Shown here piece by piece: positions 18,688-29,086 of a stretch of DNA of 64,000 nt. The stretch comes from Aquitalea magnusonii (lineage in GTDB: Bacteria; Pseudomonadota; Gammaproteobacteria; Burkholderiales; Chromobacteriaceae). The notes beneath the pieces were generated by a model that saw only the letters and a program-made list of their open reading frames with translations, made no database searches and was not told where the DNA came from. Position numbers and translations under genes: made by a program. The DNA is taken from positions 1,488,001-1,552,000 of the forward strand of contig NZ_AP018823.1 in the NCBI RefSeq assembly GCF_002217795.2, written 5' to 3'. Each line of letters starts with the position of its first letter. Position 1 is the first letter of the stretch.

Positions 18688-19416
18688 ATGATTTTGCTTG
18701 GTGTGAATATTGACCACGTTGCCACCCTGCGCCAGGCGCGCGGCACCCGCTATCCCAGCCCGGTAGAAGCCGCGCTGGTGGCGGAAACCGCCGGTGCCGA
18801 CCTGATTACCCTGCATCTGCGTGAAGACCGCCGCCATATTCAGGACGCCGACGTGGTGGCCATGCGTCAGGTGATCAAGACCCGCATGAACCTGGAAATG
18901 GCCATGACGCCGGAAATGCTGGCCAATGCGCTGGCGGTGGCGCCGGAAGACGTATGCCTGGTGCCGGAAAAGCGTGAGGAAGTCACCACCGAAGGCGGTC
19001 TGGACGTATTGGGCCACTATGCCGATGTCTGCCATTACACCGAAACCCTGCAGCAGGCTGGCATCCGCGTGTCCATCTTCATCGACCCGGACCGCGCCCA
19101 GATCAGCAAGGCGTATGAAGCCGGTGCCCGTGTGATCGAGCTGCATACCGGTGCCTATGCCGATGCCGTGCATGCCGCCGAACGCGAAGCAGAACTGGCA
19201 CGCATCCGTGGCGCGGCTGCTTTTGCCGCCGAGCTGGGCATGGTGGTGAATGCCGGTCACGGCCTGAACTATCACAACGTCAAACCGATTGCTGCCATTG
19301 CGCAAATCAGCGAACTGAACATCGGCCACGCCATCATCGGCCAGGCGGTGTTCGTCGGGCTGGATCGTGCCGTGCGCGACATGAAGGCGCTGATGCAAGA
19401 AGCCCGTCGGGGCTGA
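18688..19416 (+). CDS. pdxJ: Pyridoxine 5'-phosphate synthase
   Basis: Condenses 1-deoxyxylulose 5-phosphate with 3-amino-1-hydroxyacetone phosphate in vitamin B6 synthesis. A 242-residue TIM barrel starting [22 protein letters not shown] 18688 with CAGGAG upstream is chosen over an earlier in-frame start inside recO. Conserved [17 protein letters not shown] and [11 protein letters not shown] blocks are present. Confidence 0.97.
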   Translation: MILLGVNIDHVATLRQARGTRYPSPVEAALVAETAGADLITLHLREDRRHIQDADVVAMRQVIKTRMNLEMAMTPEMLANALAVAPEDVCLVPEKREEVTTEGGLDVLGHYADVCHYTETLQQAGIRVSIFIDPDRAQISKAYEAGARVIELHTGAYADAVHAAEREAELARIRGAAAFAAELGMVVNAGHGLNYHNVKPIAAIAQISELNIGHAIIGQAVFVGLDRAVRDMKALMQEARRG

Positions 19417-19436
19417 GGCAGGGCAGGAGCGGGCAG

Positions 19437-19817
19437 ATGATCTACGGCATTGGCACTGACATGGTGGAAATCGCCCGCATGCAGGGCCTGCTGCAGCGCT
19501 GGGGTAACAAGGCTGGCAGACGCATTCTGGCCGAGTGCGAAATGGCGGATTTCCTGCAATCCCGCGATCAGGCCCGCTTTCTGGCCAAGCGTTTTGCCGT
19601 GAAGGAAGCGCTGTCCAAGGCCGTCGGCACCGGGGTGGTGGATCCGGTGCTGCTGACTGCCATTGCTGTCAGTCATGATGAACTGGGCAAGCCGCAACTG
19701 GTCTTTGCTGCTGCCCTGCAGGAATTTCTCAGCCAGCGCGGCATTGTGCGCAGCCATGTTTCCATCACCGACGAGCGGGAGCATGCACTGGCCTTTGTAG
19801 TGCTGGAGCAGGCCTAA
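19437..19817 (+). CDS. acpS: Holo-[acyl-carrier-protein] synthase
   Basis: Transfers 4'-phosphopantetheine from CoA to acyl carrier protein. It has 126 residues. The magnesium-binding aspartate is in [10 protein letters not shown] and the second signature is [14 protein letters not shown]. It lies 20 bases after pdxJ. The 73 bases to nagZ include two short GC hairpins (CCGGG/CCCGG and GGGGG/CCCCC, the latter at 19856-19869). Confidence 0.96.
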   Translation: MIYGIGTDMVEIARMQGLLQRWGNKAGRRILAECEMADFLQSRDQARFLAKRFAVKEALSKAVGTGVVDPVLLTAIAVSHDELGKPQLVFAAALQEFLSQRGIVRSHVSITDEREHALAFVVLEQA

Positions 19818-19890
19818 GCGCCGCGCCGGGTACTGCCCGGCATGATCATCAATCAGGGGGAAAGCCCCCGCACAGTCTGGAGAGTCAGCC

Positions 19891-20973
19891 ATGCAAGCGC
19901 TCAACTTGCCGCGTGGTCCGGTAATGGTGGATGTACACGGCTTTAGCCTGACCGAGCAGGAAAAAGCCCGCTTGTCCCACCCGCTGGTGGGCGGGGTCAT
20001 CCTGTTTCGCCGCAATTTTGACAATATCGCCCAGCTCAAGGCGCTGACTGCTGAAATCCGCGCACTGCGCACGCCGGAGCTGCTGATTGCCGTGGACCAT
20101 GAAGGTGGCCGCGTACAGCGTTTTCTTGATGGCTTTACCCGTCTGCCGCCGATGAATGTGCTGGGCGAGCTGTGGCAGCAGGACGCCGCCGCCGCCGGTG
20201 CCGCTGCCGAGAATGTCGGCCTGGTGCTGGCTGGCGAATTGCGCGCCTGCGGCATCGACCTGTCCTTCACCCCGGTGCTGGACCTGGACTGGGGCCGCTG
20301 TGCCGTGATCGGCAACCGTGCCTTCCACCGTGATCCGCAGATTGTCAGCGAGCTGGCACTGGCCTTGCAGCGCGGCTTGCAACAGGGTGGCATGTCCACT
20401 TGCGGCAAGCATTTCCCCGGCCACGGCTTTGTCGCTGGCGACAGTCATTTCGTGATGCCGCAGGACGACCGCACGCTGGCCGAGCTGGAAGCGGACGATT
20501 TGATTCCGTTTGCCCGCCTGGCTGAGGCCGGCATGGGTTCGGTGATGCCGGCCCATGTGGTTTACCCGGCGGTGGATAGCCGCCCGGCGGGCTTCTCCCC
20601 GGTATGGCTGCAAGACATCCTGCGCGGCAAGCTGGCCTTTGATGGCGTCATTTTCTCCGACGACCTGGGCATGGAAGGTGCTGCTAGTGCCGGCAGCTTT
20701 GTCGAGCGAGCCGAAGCTGCATTGGCGGCAGGCTGCGACATGGTGCTGGTGTGCAATCAGCCGGAGCGCGCCGATGAAGTGCTGGCCGGCCTGCAGCCGC
20801 CGGCCCAGCCGCGTCTGGCCGAGCGGTTGCAGCGCATGGCCGGGACCGGCGACATTGCCGGCTGGCAGCAGGCAATCCTCAGCCCGGCCTTTGCCGCGCG
20901 GCAGGCGCAGGTGAAGGCGCTGGCCATTCCGCAAAACGTGTTGCAGGGGCCGGCTGTGGGTGAGGCCAGCTAA
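19891..20973 (+). CDS. nagZ: Beta-N-acetylhexosaminidase NagZ
   Basis: Cytoplasmic GH3 enzyme that removes N-acetylglucosamine from anhydromuropeptides during cell-wall recycling. It has 360 residues. The proton-transfer His lies in the mobile loop [16 protein letters not shown], and the nucleophile aspartate is in [13 protein letters not shown]. The N-terminus [16 protein letters not shown] and [10 protein letters not shown] are typical of NagZ. The start is supported by GGAGAG. A terminator follows. Confidence 0.96.
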   Translation: MQALNLPRGPVMVDVHGFSLTEQEKARLSHPLVGGVILFRRNFDNIAQLKALTAEIRALRTPELLIAVDHEGGRVQRFLDGFTRLPPMNVLGELWQQDAAAAGAAAENVGLVLAGELRACGIDLSFTPVLDLDWGRCAVIGNRAFHRDPQIVSELALALQRGLQQGGMSTCGKHFPGHGFVAGDSHFVMPQDDRTLAELEADDLIPFARLAEAGMGSVMPAHVVYPAVDSRPAGFSPVWLQDILRGKLAFDGVIFSDDLGMEGAASAGSFVERAEAALAAGCDMVLVCNQPERADEVLAGLQPPAQPRLAERLQRMAGTGDIAGWQQAILSPAFAARQAQVKALAIPQNVLQGPAVGEAS

Positions 20974-20989
20974 GCGCGTTGATTCAAGC

Positions 20990-21015
20990 AAAAAGCCGGC
21001 AAATGCCGGCTTTTT
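20990..21015. terminator. Bidirectional terminator nagZ / HD-GYP gene
   Basis: AAAAAGCCGGCA (20990-21001) pairs with TGCCGGCTTTTT (21004-21015). It has A and T tracts on both sides, so it serves the two convergent genes. Confidence 0.88.
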
Positions 21016-21033
21016 GCTTTTGCAGCTGAAAGT

Positions 21034-22194
21034 TCAGTTGGCCTGGGTGCGCCACAGCCGCGCCAGATGCGAAGGCCGCACGCCAGCCAGGGTGGCCGGG
21101 CAGGGGGCAAGCACCTTGTGCGCTGGCAGGCTGGTATCCCGAATCAAGGCGTCAATATAAGCCGGGCCGTCCCCCCGGCGGATGGCAGCCACCTGCGGCT
21201 CGCTGGCCTTCTCGCTCCGGGCCAGTACCACGCCGATTTCGTCATTGGCCAGCTTGACGAAGCTGCCGGGCGGGTAGATGCCCAGTTCCTTGATCAGCAG
21301 CGTGGTATAAGCCGGGTCGAATTCGTGGTCCTTGCGCTGGAAGATATGCCCCAGGGCAGCGGCTGGCACCATGCCGGCACGGTAACTGCGCGGAGTGAGC
21401 TTGGCGCAGGTGATGTCCGCCATGTGCAGCATGTGGGCCAGCGATTCGATCTCGCCGCGTGCCAGGCCGTAGGGGTAGCCATTGCCCAGCCAGGATTCAT
21501 GGTGGGTTTGCACCAGCCAGTGCCACAGCTCGTCACGGACACCTGCTTCGCGCAGGATGGCGGAACTCATCAGCGGATGGCTGGCGATTTCATCTTCCTG
21601 CTGCTGGCTCAGTGCTTCTTGTTGATGGTAGAGCGCGTTTTGCAGCTCGCAGATCGACATATTCATGGTGAGCGCGGCCGACAGCATGGTGGTGCGGCGT
21701 GCTGCGCTCAGGTCGGGAATGCGGCGGCTGAGCAGTGCCAGCAAGGCGGTGGTGTGCAGGGCGTGCGCCGGGCCGTACTCGTTGAACGGCACCAGCAGCA
21801 GGCTGGCGATCACCCCGTCGGGATGTTGCTCGGTCAGGCGGATGATATCGCGCACCAGAATGCCCACCTTGCGCGGAAAGTCTTCCAGCTGCATGGCATA
21901 GCTTAACAGGGTGCGGGTACGTTGCTGCAGGAAGGCCATTTCATGCAGCACGCTTTCGCGCACCGTCATGGTGTCCGGCTGCTCGGGCAGGCTGACCGCG
22001 TCCATGCGGTTGCCATCCACCGAATAACCCATCTCCAGCAGCTTTTCGCGCTGGCGGTCGCTCAGTACGAAATGCCCCTTGCTGAGCAGCAGCAGGCCGT
22101 TGCGCGCATAGACATCCAGCGGCAGCTCCTTGCCCATGCGGATCTGTTCGGGCACGACCTTGTCGTGCAGAAGCTTTTTGAAACGGGTGGTCAT
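21034..22194 (-). CDS. HD-GYP-like protein with degenerate HD motif (paralogue 1)
   Basis: A 386-residue protein with an N-terminal region of about 95 residues (GKELPLDVYARNGLLLLSKGHFVLS) and an HD-GYP domain, the fold of c-di-GMP phosphodiesterases. The GYP part is retained (HHESWLGNGYPYGL, about 231-244; a later D in HMADITCAK; ALH at about 147), but the defining HDIG stretch reads MNMS (177-180), so two metal ligands are replaced. I infer that it is catalytically weak or a c-di-GMP-binding effector. ATG 22194 is preferred; an in-frame TTG lies at 22224. It is tandem with a paralogue of about the same size, 140 bases upstream. Confidence 0.8.
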   Translation of the reverse strand: MTTRFKKLLHDKVVPEQIRMGKELPLDVYARNGLLLLSKGHFVLSDRQREKLLEMGYSVDGNRMDAVSLPEQPDTMTVRESVLHEMAFLQQRTRTLLSYAMQLEDFPRKVGILVRDIIRLTEQHPDGVIASLLLVPFNEYGPAHALHTTALLALLSRRIPDLSAARRTTMLSAALTMNMSICELQNALYHQQEALSQQQEDEIASHPLMSSAILREAGVRDELWHWLVQTHHESWLGNGYPYGLARGEIESLAHMLHMADITCAKLTPRSYRAGMVPAAALGHIFQRKDHEFDPAYTTLLIKELGIYPPGSFVKLANDEIGVVLARSEKASEPQVAAIRRGDGPAYIDALIRDTSLPAHKVLAPCPATLAGVRPSHLARLWRTQAN

Positions 22195-22334
22195 GCTGCG
22201 GCTATCGTCGGCTTGGGGTGGCAAATGGCTGCAAGACCCATCCTGACAGCCAAGGGCGATTATAGGCCCAAGCGCCAGGCCGTGCTTGGCTTTTGCGCGT
22301 GTTTATCCGTGGCCGGCGGCCTGCCTTGGCTGGG

Positions 22335-23468
22335 TCAGCCTTTCCACAGGCTGGCGAGAAAGGAGATGCGTACGCCCGCCAGGCTGGCAGAGCAAGGTGC
22401 GGTGATCTTGTAGATGGATTGTGTGGTTTCGCGCAGCAGCACTTCGGCATAGGCCGGACCATCCGCCTTGCGCAGCGCAGCCACCTGCGGTTCGCTGGGC
22501 TTGTGACGCCGTGCCAGGACAACGGCGATTTCATTATTGGCCAGTTTGACAAAGCTGCCGGGCGGGTAAATGCCCAGTTCGCGAATCAGCATGGTGGTGA
22601 AAGCGGCATCAAAATCGACATCCTTGCGCTGGAACAGGTTGCCCAGCGCAGTGGCAGGCAGTTGTGCCGCCCGGTAGCGCCGCGGGGCCAGCTTGGCGCA
22701 AGTGATGTCGGCCAGGTGCAATAGATGCGCCGGCGGCAGGATCTGCTTGCGTTCCAGCCCGAAGGGGTAGCCGCTGCCCTGCCAGTTTTCATGGTGGGTC
22801 TGCACCAGTGCATGCCACAGCTCGTTTTCTATGCCGGCTTCGCGCAGGATGGCCGAGCTGAGCAATGGGTGTTCGCGGATGGCAGTTTTCTGCTCGGGTG
22901 CCAGCGTGCCTTGATGGCTGAACAGCTCGTTTTGCAGTTCGATCTGCGAGATGTTCATGGTGAGCGCCGCGCACAGCAACACTTCCCGATGGCCGGCGGG
23001 CAATGGCATGTGGCGGGTGATCAGCGCCAGCAGGGCTGCGGTGTGCAGGGTGTGTGCCGCGCCGTAGTCCTGAAATGGCAGCAACAGCATGGAGGCGATG
23101 AGTCCATCCGGGTGTCGCTCACTTAGCTCCAGCACTTTCTGGGCGATGGAACGCACCCTGGCTTCCAGTCCCGGTCGGCTCAATGCATGCAGCAGCATGC
23201 TGCGTACCCGCTGCTGCAGGAAGATGATTTCCTCAAACAGTGACTGGTTTTTGAGCTGGTCCGGATCCGGCTTCTCCACCGGCTTGCTTTCTTCCTGTTG
23301 CTCGGCAAAACCCAGTTTGACCAGCCGGTGCTTCATGTCCGGCGACAGCACATAATGACCACGCTTGAGCAGCAGGATGCCGTTCTTGGCGTAGACATCC
23401 ATCGGCAACTCTTTGCCGATGGAGATGGCGCTGGATTTGAGCTTGTCAGAAAGCGGATTGTCAGGCAT
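22335..23468 (-). CDS. HD-GYP-like protein with degenerate HD motif (paralogue 2)
   Basis: A 377-residue protein clearly related to its downstream neighbour along its whole length. The same substitution occurs: HDIG is MNIS (171-174), while HHENWQGSGYPFGL (225-238) and HLADITCAK are kept, as is the C-terminal GIYPPGSFVKLANNEI block. ATG 23468 is preferred to TTG 23495 because TATAAA just upstream of the TTG looks like a -10 element, which would place the TTG at or before the transcription start. A role in c-di-GMP signalling is inferred from the fold alone. Confidence 0.8.
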   Translation of the reverse strand: MPDNPLSDKLKSSAISIGKELPMDVYAKNGILLLKRGHYVLSPDMKHRLVKLGFAEQQEESKPVEKPDPDQLKNQSLFEEIIFLQQRVRSMLLHALSRPGLEARVRSIAQKVLELSERHPDGLIASMLLLPFQDYGAAHTLHTAALLALITRHMPLPAGHREVLLCAALTMNISQIELQNELFSHQGTLAPEQKTAIREHPLLSSAILREAGIENELWHALVQTHHENWQGSGYPFGLERKQILPPAHLLHLADITCAKLAPRRYRAAQLPATALGNLFQRKDVDFDAAFTTMLIRELGIYPPGSFVKLANNEIAVVLARRHKPSEPQVAALRKADGPAYAEVLLRETTQSIYKITAPCSASLAGVRISFLASLWKG

Positions 23469-23555
23469 GGCGGACTGTAGTCGGTTTGATGGCAAGATTT
23501 TATAGCCATGTCATCAGTCCGACCAGCGTTTACCTCGGTGAAATGTTGATAATGA

Positions 23556-26500
23556 TCATTGTTTAGGTAAGTCCTGCCATGCTTTTTGCAGGCGCTTTAC
23601 CGAAACCGGATAAGGCGTTTTCAACTCCTGGGCAAACAGGCTGACGCGCAGTTCTTCCAACTGCCAGCGAAAATCCAGCAAGGCGGCGGATGGCTCGCCG
23701 CGCTCACGCTCATCTGCCAGTCGGGCTTCCCACTTGTTCCACAACTCGCGGATTTCTGCCGCCCGCTGGCCATCGCGCTGCGGATTGGCCGGCTGTTTGT
23801 CCATGCGCAAGCTCATGGCCCGCATGTAGCGGGTGAGGTGCGGCAGTTGTGCCCAAGGTGTGGCCTGCAGAAAACCGGGGTAAACCAGACGGCTTAATTG
23901 CTGTTGTAGCTCATTGCCCAGCCGGTGTTTCTGCATTTTGGTATACAGCACCATGTATTCGCTGCCAATCTGGCTCAAATACTGGGTGACTGCCTGAATC
24001 ACTGCCGGCAGGCGGGTACGGGCGCGGGTTTTCTGCTCGTTGAAGGCTTTTTCGCTGCGCGGCAGTGTGTCCTCGCCAATAAAGGCGCGGTCGCAGATGC
24101 AGGTAATGGCATCAGCCAGCAGCACATCCACATTGGCCACATTACGCAGGTTCAGGCCAATCTGGGTCATGCCGGACAGGCCTTTGCCCAGTTGCTTCAT
24201 CTGTTCCTTCAATTGCAGTTGCAACAGGCGGATCACCCCGGCGCGGTGGTGGCGTTCAGCCTCGGGCTGGGTGTCGAACAGGCGGATGGCCACCTTGTCC
24301 TGTTCCAGCGTCAGCGCCGGATAGCCGGTAAGCTGCTGGCGGCCACGGGCAAACTGGATGCTTTCCGGCAGGTCGCCAAAGTCCCAGCTGCTGACATCAT
24401 CCCGTTCAAAATCGGCGCTGCTGTCGCGGAAGGTTAGTTGAGCGGCCTGGCCAAACTGTTTTTGCAGGGCCACGAGGTCGCGGCCCAGGCCGATTTCCTG
24501 CTTGCCGTCGTCGATGATGCGGAAGTTGAACAGCAGGTGTTCCGGCAATTCCTGCTTGTTGAAGTCGTCGATGTCGACCTTGACGCCACCGGTTTCGCGC
24601 AGGATGAAACGCGCCAGTTGCGGCGCAATGGGCTGCTGCAGGTCCGGATTGCTGCTGAGGAAGCGGGTGACAAAGTCCGGTACCGGCACGCAACAGCGTC
24701 GCACCTGCTTGGGCAGGCCCTTGAGCAGTTGTTGCAGCTTGTCGCGGATCATGCCCGGCACCAGCCATTCAAACGGGGCGGGTTGCAGGCGGTTGAGAAT
24801 GGCCAGCGGCACATCCATGGTGACGCCATCCAGCGGGTGCTTGGGTTCAAAGCGGTATTTCAGCCGCAGCTTGCCGTCTTCCAGCTCCAGCCATTCCGGG
24901 AACTGGTTTTCCGTCACGTGCTGGGCGGCGTGACGCATCAGTTCGTCGCGGGTCAGGTGCAGCAGCTTGGGTTCGGTTTTTTCCGCTTCCTTGCGCCAGG
25001 CTTCAAAGCTGGCGGCATCCACCACCGTGGCCGGAATGCGCTCGTGATAGAAGGCATACAGCGCTTCTTCATCTACCAGCACGTCCTGACGGCGCGCCTT
25101 GTGTTCCAGTTGCTCCACTTCGCGGATCAACTGCTGGTTGCGCTGGAAGAAGGGCGCATTGCTGACGTAATCCATGTTCACCAGCGCCCCGCGGATGAAC
25201 AGCTCGCGGGCTTCTTCCGGCGCAATGCGGCCATAGCTCACCGCCCGGCGCGGAATCAGCGTCAGGCCGTACAGGGTGACACGTTCGCTGGCCACCACTT
25301 CGCCGCGGCTCTTTTCCCAGTGCGGTTCAAAGTAGTGATACTTCACCAGATGGGGAGCCAGTTTCTCTACCCATTCCGGTTCGATCTTGGCCACGCAACG
25401 GGCGTACAGGCGGGTGGTTTCCACCAGTTCGGCCGCCACCAGCCACTTGGGCTTGCTCTTTTTCAGGCCGGAACCGGGGAAGACATGGAAGCTGACGCCG
25501 CGAGCGCCCTGGTAGTCGTCGCCTTCCAGATTCTTCATGCCGATATTGCCCACCAGGCCGGTCAGCAGCGCCTTGTGCAGGTTTTCATAGGCCACGGCAT
25601 CCAGTTGCTGGCGCTTTTTCTGCGACATCTGGGCATCGGGCTGCTCGGCATCGGCATGCGCTGCTTCGCGCTTGATCAGGCCCAGTTCGCTGGCAATTTC
25701 CGCCAGTTGGCCGTGCAGCTCGCGCCATTCGCGCAGGCGCAGATAGGACAGGAAGTGCTCGTGGCAGGTGTTCACCAGCAGGCGGTTGGACTTCTTGTGC
25801 TTGATGGCTTCGCTGAAGAAGTCCCACAGGTGCAGATAGGACAGGAAGTCGGATTTTTCATCATTGAAGCGCGCCTGGGCACGTTCTGCGGCTTCGCGTG
25901 CTTCGAAAGGGCGCTCGCGCGGGTCCTGGATGGACAGTGCCGAGGCGATGATCAGCACCTCGCGCATGCAGCCGAAGTCGCGGCCCGCCAGCAGCAGGCG
26001 GCCCACTTTCGGGTCCACCGGAATGCGCGCCAGCTCCTTGCCGATAGAGGTCAGTTCATTGCTGTCGGTCACCGCGCCCAGCTCGGTCAGCACCTGGTAG
26101 CCGTCGGCAATCAGGCGGCTGCTGGGGGCTTCCAGAAAGGGGAAGGCATCCACCCGGCCCAGGCGCAGCGCGGCCATACGCAGAATCACCGCCGCCAGGT
26201 TGGAGCGGACGATTTCCGGGTCGGTAAACGCCGGGCGGGCGTTGAAGTCTTCTTCGCTGTACAGGCGCACGCAGATACCGGCTTCCACCCGGCCGCAACG
26301 ACCGGCACGCTGGCGCGCGGCGGCCTGGGAAATCTTCTCCACCTGCAGTTGTTCCACCTTGGCGCGCGGGCTGTAGCGGTTGATGCGCGCAAGGCCGGTG
26401 TCGATCACGTACTTGATGCCCGGCACGGTAAGCGAGGTTTCCGCCACATTGGTGGCCAGCACGATGCGCCGTCCGCCGGATGGCTTGAAGATTTTCTGCT

Positions 26501-27497
26501 GGTCCTCGTTGGACAGGCGGGCGAACAAGGGCAGGATTTCATAACCGCGAATGCCGGACTTGCGCAATTTTTCCGCCGTTTCGCGGATTTCGCGCTCACC
26601 GGGCAAAAACACCAACATATCGCCAGCACCCTGGCGCGACAGCTCGTCGGCGGCATCGACAATGGCGTCTTCCATTTCCATTTCGCGCTCGTCTTCGTCG
26701 CGCTGCTTGAGCGGGCGATAGCGCACTTCCACCGGGAAGGTGCGGCCGGAGACTTCAATCACCGGTGCGCCGTCGAAATGGCGGGCAAAACGGTCGGCGT
26801 CGATGGTGGCCGAGGTGATGATGATTTTAAGGTCCGGGCGGCGCGGCAGCAGTTGCTTGAGAAAGCCCAGCAGGAAGTCGATGTTGAGGCTGCGTTCGTG
26901 CGCCTCGTCGATGATGATGGTGTCGTAGGCTTCCAGATAGCGGTCGGTCTGGGTTTCCGCCAGCATGATGCCGTCGGTCATCAGCTTGATAACCGACTTT
27001 TCCGACAGCTTGTCGGTAAAGCGCACCTTGAAGCCGACATGCTCGCCCAGTTGCGAGCCCAGCTCCTGCGCAATGCGGGTGGCCACCGAGCGTGCGGCCA
27101 GACGGCGCGGCTGGGTGTGGCCGATCAGCCCGTACACGCCACGGCCCAGCTCCAGGCAGATTTTGGGAATCTGCGTGGTTTTGCCCGAGCCGGTTTCGCC
27201 GCAGATGATCACCACCTGATGCCCGGCAATGGCGGCCTTGATGTCGTCCAGCTTCTGGTTGACCGGCAGGGCCGGGTCAAACTGCGGGCGCGGCATGTGT
27301 TGACGGCGGGCATCGGCGCGGGCGGCCGAGCGCTCCAACTGGGCACGGACATCATCCAGCAGCTTGTCGGCCGGCTGGTTTTTTTTCAGCCGTTCAGCCA
27401 CATCATTCAGCTTGCGTCGCAGGCCGTGGCGGTCGCGCAGCAGGCAATGGGCAAGGCGGGATTTCAGTTGGGACAGTTGCTGGGCTGGGGTGGTCAT
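23556..27497 (-). CDS. hrpA: ATP-dependent RNA helicase HrpA (DEAH box)
   Basis: Large 1313-residue DEAH/RHA helicase. Motif I is GETGSGKTTQIPK, motif II DEAH (IIIDEAHERSLN), motif III SATID, and motif VI QRAGRCGR. The C-terminal half (HA2, OB-fold and the HrpA-specific DUF3418 region) is complete. Bacterial HrpA has been linked to mRNA processing and resolution of stalled ribosomes. The 1058-codon open frame on the opposite strand is a shadow. Confidence 0.96.
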   Translation of the reverse strand: MTTPAQQLSQLKSRLAHCLLRDRHGLRRKLNDVAERLKKNQPADKLLDDVRAQLERSAARADARRQHMPRPQFDPALPVNQKLDDIKAAIAGHQVVIICGETGSGKTTQIPKICLELGRGVYGLIGHTQPRRLAARSVATRIAQELGSQLGEHVGFKVRFTDKLSEKSVIKLMTDGIMLAETQTDRYLEAYDTIIIDEAHERSLNIDFLLGFLKQLLPRRPDLKIIITSATIDADRFARHFDGAPVIEVSGRTFPVEVRYRPLKQRDEDEREMEMEDAIVDAADELSRQGAGDMLVFLPGEREIRETAEKLRKSGIRGYEILPLFARLSNEDQQKIFKPSGGRRIVLATNVAETSLTVPGIKYVIDTGLARINRYSPRAKVEQLQVEKISQAAARQRAGRCGRVEAGICVRLYSEEDFNARPAFTDPEIVRSNLAAVILRMAALRLGRVDAFPFLEAPSSRLIADGYQVLTELGAVTDSNELTSIGKELARIPVDPKVGRLLLAGRDFGCMREVLIIASALSIQDPRERPFEAREAAERAQARFNDEKSDFLSYLHLWDFFSEAIKHKKSNRLLVNTCHEHFLSYLRLREWRELHGQLAEIASELGLIKREAAHADAEQPDAQMSQKKRQQLDAVAYENLHKALLTGLVGNIGMKNLEGDDYQGARGVSFHVFPGSGLKKSKPKWLVAAELVETTRLYARCVAKIEPEWVEKLAPHLVKYHYFEPHWEKSRGEVVASERVTLYGLTLIPRRAVSYGRIAPEEARELFIRGALVNMDYVSNAPFFQRNQQLIREVEQLEHKARRQDVLVDEEALYAFYHERIPATVVDAASFEAWRKEAEKTEPKLLHLTRDELMRHAAQHVTENQFPEWLELEDGKLRLKYRFEPKHPLDGVTMDVPLAILNRLQPAPFEWLVPGMIRDKLQQLLKGLPKQVRRCCVPVPDFVTRFLSSNPDLQQPIAPQLARFILRETGGVKVDIDDFNKQELPEHLLFNFRIIDDGKQEIGLGRDLVALQKQFGQAAQLTFRDSSADFERDDVSSWDFGDLPESIQFARGRQQLTGYPALTLEQDKVAIRLFDTQPEAERHHRAGVIRLLQLQLKEQMKQLGKGLSGMTQIGLNLRNVANVDVLLADAITCICDRAFIGEDTLPRSEKAFNEQKTRARTRLPAVIQAVTQYLSQIGSEYMVLYTKMQKHRLGNELQQQLSRLVYPGFLQATPWAQLPHLTRYMRAMSLRMDKQPANPQRDGQRAAEIRELWNKWEARLADERERGEPSAALLDFRWQLEELRVSLFAQELKTPYPVSVKRLQKAWQDLPKQ

Positions 27498-27561
27498 CGG
27501 GCAAAGAGCACTGGTTTACACAAGCCGGGCAGTATAGCAGAGGGGGGAGGGGGACAAAATG

Positions 27562-27590
27562 CAAAAGACCGCCTGAGTGGCGGTCTGGGC
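27562..27590 (-). terminator. Terminator of the chemoreceptor gene
   Basis: AGACCGCC (27566-27573) pairs with GGCGGTCT (27579-27586). Read on the minus strand it is followed by TTTTGCATTTTG, just after the chemoreceptor stop. Confidence 0.75.
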
Positions 27591-27610
27591 ATGATGAGGC
27601 CTTGTGGCGA

Positions 27611-29086
27611 CTAGCCGGCGTACTGGGCCTGCGAGCTGCGACCCAGATCATCCAGCAACTGGTCCAGCCGCTTGATGGCATCGGCAATGGAGCGGGTTTC
27701 GGTGGATAGCGAGCGAGTGGACTCGCCCACCGCGGTGATGTCACTGGCAAACTGGGCAAAGCCCTGGTTCTGGCTGCTTTCGGCGCGGGAGACTTCCTCC
27801 AGCAGGCTGGCCAACTGGCGGGTTTCCTGAATGATGCCTTGCAGGTTCTGCTGCGCCTCCTGGGCATTGCTGCGCCCGGCCTGCATCTGGCTGTTGCCGT
27901 CGCGCATGGCGATGATGGCCTGATTGGTGCCATCCACAATCAGCTTGATCTTGGTTTCGATATCCAGCGTGGCGTTCTGGGTGCGCTCGGCCAGCTTGCG
28001 TACCTCGTCCGCCACTACGGCAAAGCCGCGTCCCATTTCGCCGGCGCGGGCGGCTTCGATGGCGGCATTGAGCGCCAGCAGGTTGGTCTGGTCGGCAATA
28101 TCACGAATCAGCTGCACGATGCCGTTGACCTCGGTACTGCGCTGGCCCAGGTCCTCCAGCTTGCTGGCGGCATGGGAGATGACTTCCCCGGCGCGGCCCA
28201 GTTGCAATACCGCTTGGTCCATCACCTGACCGCCGCTGCTGGCCGCCTGGCCCGCGGTTTGTGCCAGCCGGGTGGCGCTGTCGGACTGGGCGGCATTCTG
28301 GCTGGTGACGACCGCCATCTGCTGCGCCACCGCCATCATGTCTTCCGCACGGCTGCGCTGCTCGGCCATGGTTTGCGCCATCAGCCCAGTGCTGTCGGCA
28401 ATGTCGCGGCTGGCGCTGGAGGCAGCGCGAATGGAGCGCGCCACCTGTTCCATCATCTCGCGCATGGTGCGGCTGGCCTGTTCGGACTCGGCGCGTGCCT
28501 GTTCCAGCTTTTCCAGGCTTTTTACCTTGGCCTTGTCAAAGGCCAGGGCCAGCGACAACACCACGATGGTGAGGCCAATCAGCGACTTGGCTTGCAGTTT
28601 GGGGATTTCGGCATGGTCGATCGGCACCGGCGGCAGCGCGCCCGGAGCGGACGACAGCACAAAGAACAGCCCGATAGCCAGGATGGTCAGCACCATCCAC
28701 ACCATGCCGGAGCGGCGGGTGGATACGAAAATGGCGGTAAACGGAATGGAGGCAAACCACACCACGCTGGTGGACATGATGCCGCCGTTGACATACACCA
28801 TCCAGCACACCATCACGAACATGCAGCTGGTAATCAGCTCGGCGCAAAAGCGTAGCGCACCGGTAAGTTTCAGCAAGAGTGGCGCCAGCAACAAACCCAG
28901 CCCGCCCAGCGCAATGCCGGTGCCCATGGCCGGGTGATGCAGCATGAAATACTCGATGGAAAACAGCGGCGCAATACAACCGGCCAGCAGGCCGACGCCC
29001 ACTGTCGTGCGTGCGCCAATGGCCTGGGCGGGGGATTGGCGGATAGTTTCCGGTATGAACCAGTCGGTTACGGACTTGGCAGTCAT
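27611..29086 (-). CDS. Methyl-accepting chemotaxis protein, multi-pass sensor
   Basis: A 491-residue chemoreceptor. It lacks a large periplasmic ligand domain: residues about 25-190 are several membrane helices, so the signal is probably sensed in or near the membrane. The signalling domain has the conserved hairpin tip [44 protein letters not shown] 29086 has GGGAGAA upstream; a longer in-frame start at 29143 is less likely. GCCGATTT at 29183-29190 (minus) resembles a sigma-28 -10, but no TAAA -35 is seen. The 29144-29472 stretch upstream holds no convincing gene. Confidence 0.9.
   Translation of the reverse strand: MTAKSVTDWFIPETIRQSPAQAIGARTTVGVGLLAGCIAPLFSIEYFMLHHPAMGTGIALGGLGLLLAPLLLKLTGALRFCAELITSCMFVMVCWMVYVNGGIMSTSVVWFASIPFTAIFVSTRRSGMVWMVLTILAIGLFFVLSSAPGALPPVPIDHAEIPKLQAKSLIGLTIVVLSLALAFDKAKVKSLEKLEQARAESEQASRTMREMMEQVARSIRAASSASRDIADSTGLMAQTMAEQRSRAEDMMAVAQQMAVVTSQNAAQSDSATRLAQTAGQAASSGGQVMDQAVLQLGRAGEVISHAASKLEDLGQRSTEVNGIVQLIRDIADQTNLLALNAAIEAARAGEMGRGFAVVADEVRKLAERTQNATLDIETKIKLIVDGTNQAIIAMRDGNSQMQAGRSNAQEAQQNLQGIIQETRQLASLLEEVSRAESSQNQGFAQFASDITAVGESTRSLSTETRSIADAIKRLDQLLDDLGRSSQAQYAG

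Noticed and set aside
23546..23564. Fur-box-like TTGATAATGATCATTG
   Set aside because: Only the left half fits the Fur consensus. It overlaps the hrpA stop and lies 50 bases or more upstream of the HD-GYP promoter region, so it is probably chance.
24438..27614. Very long open frame (1058 codons) opposite hrpA
   Set aside because: It is antisense to a complete DEAH helicase with all motifs; high-GC codon bias creates such shadows. The same applies to the long frames opposite acnD (3985-6603) and lepA (12874-15660).
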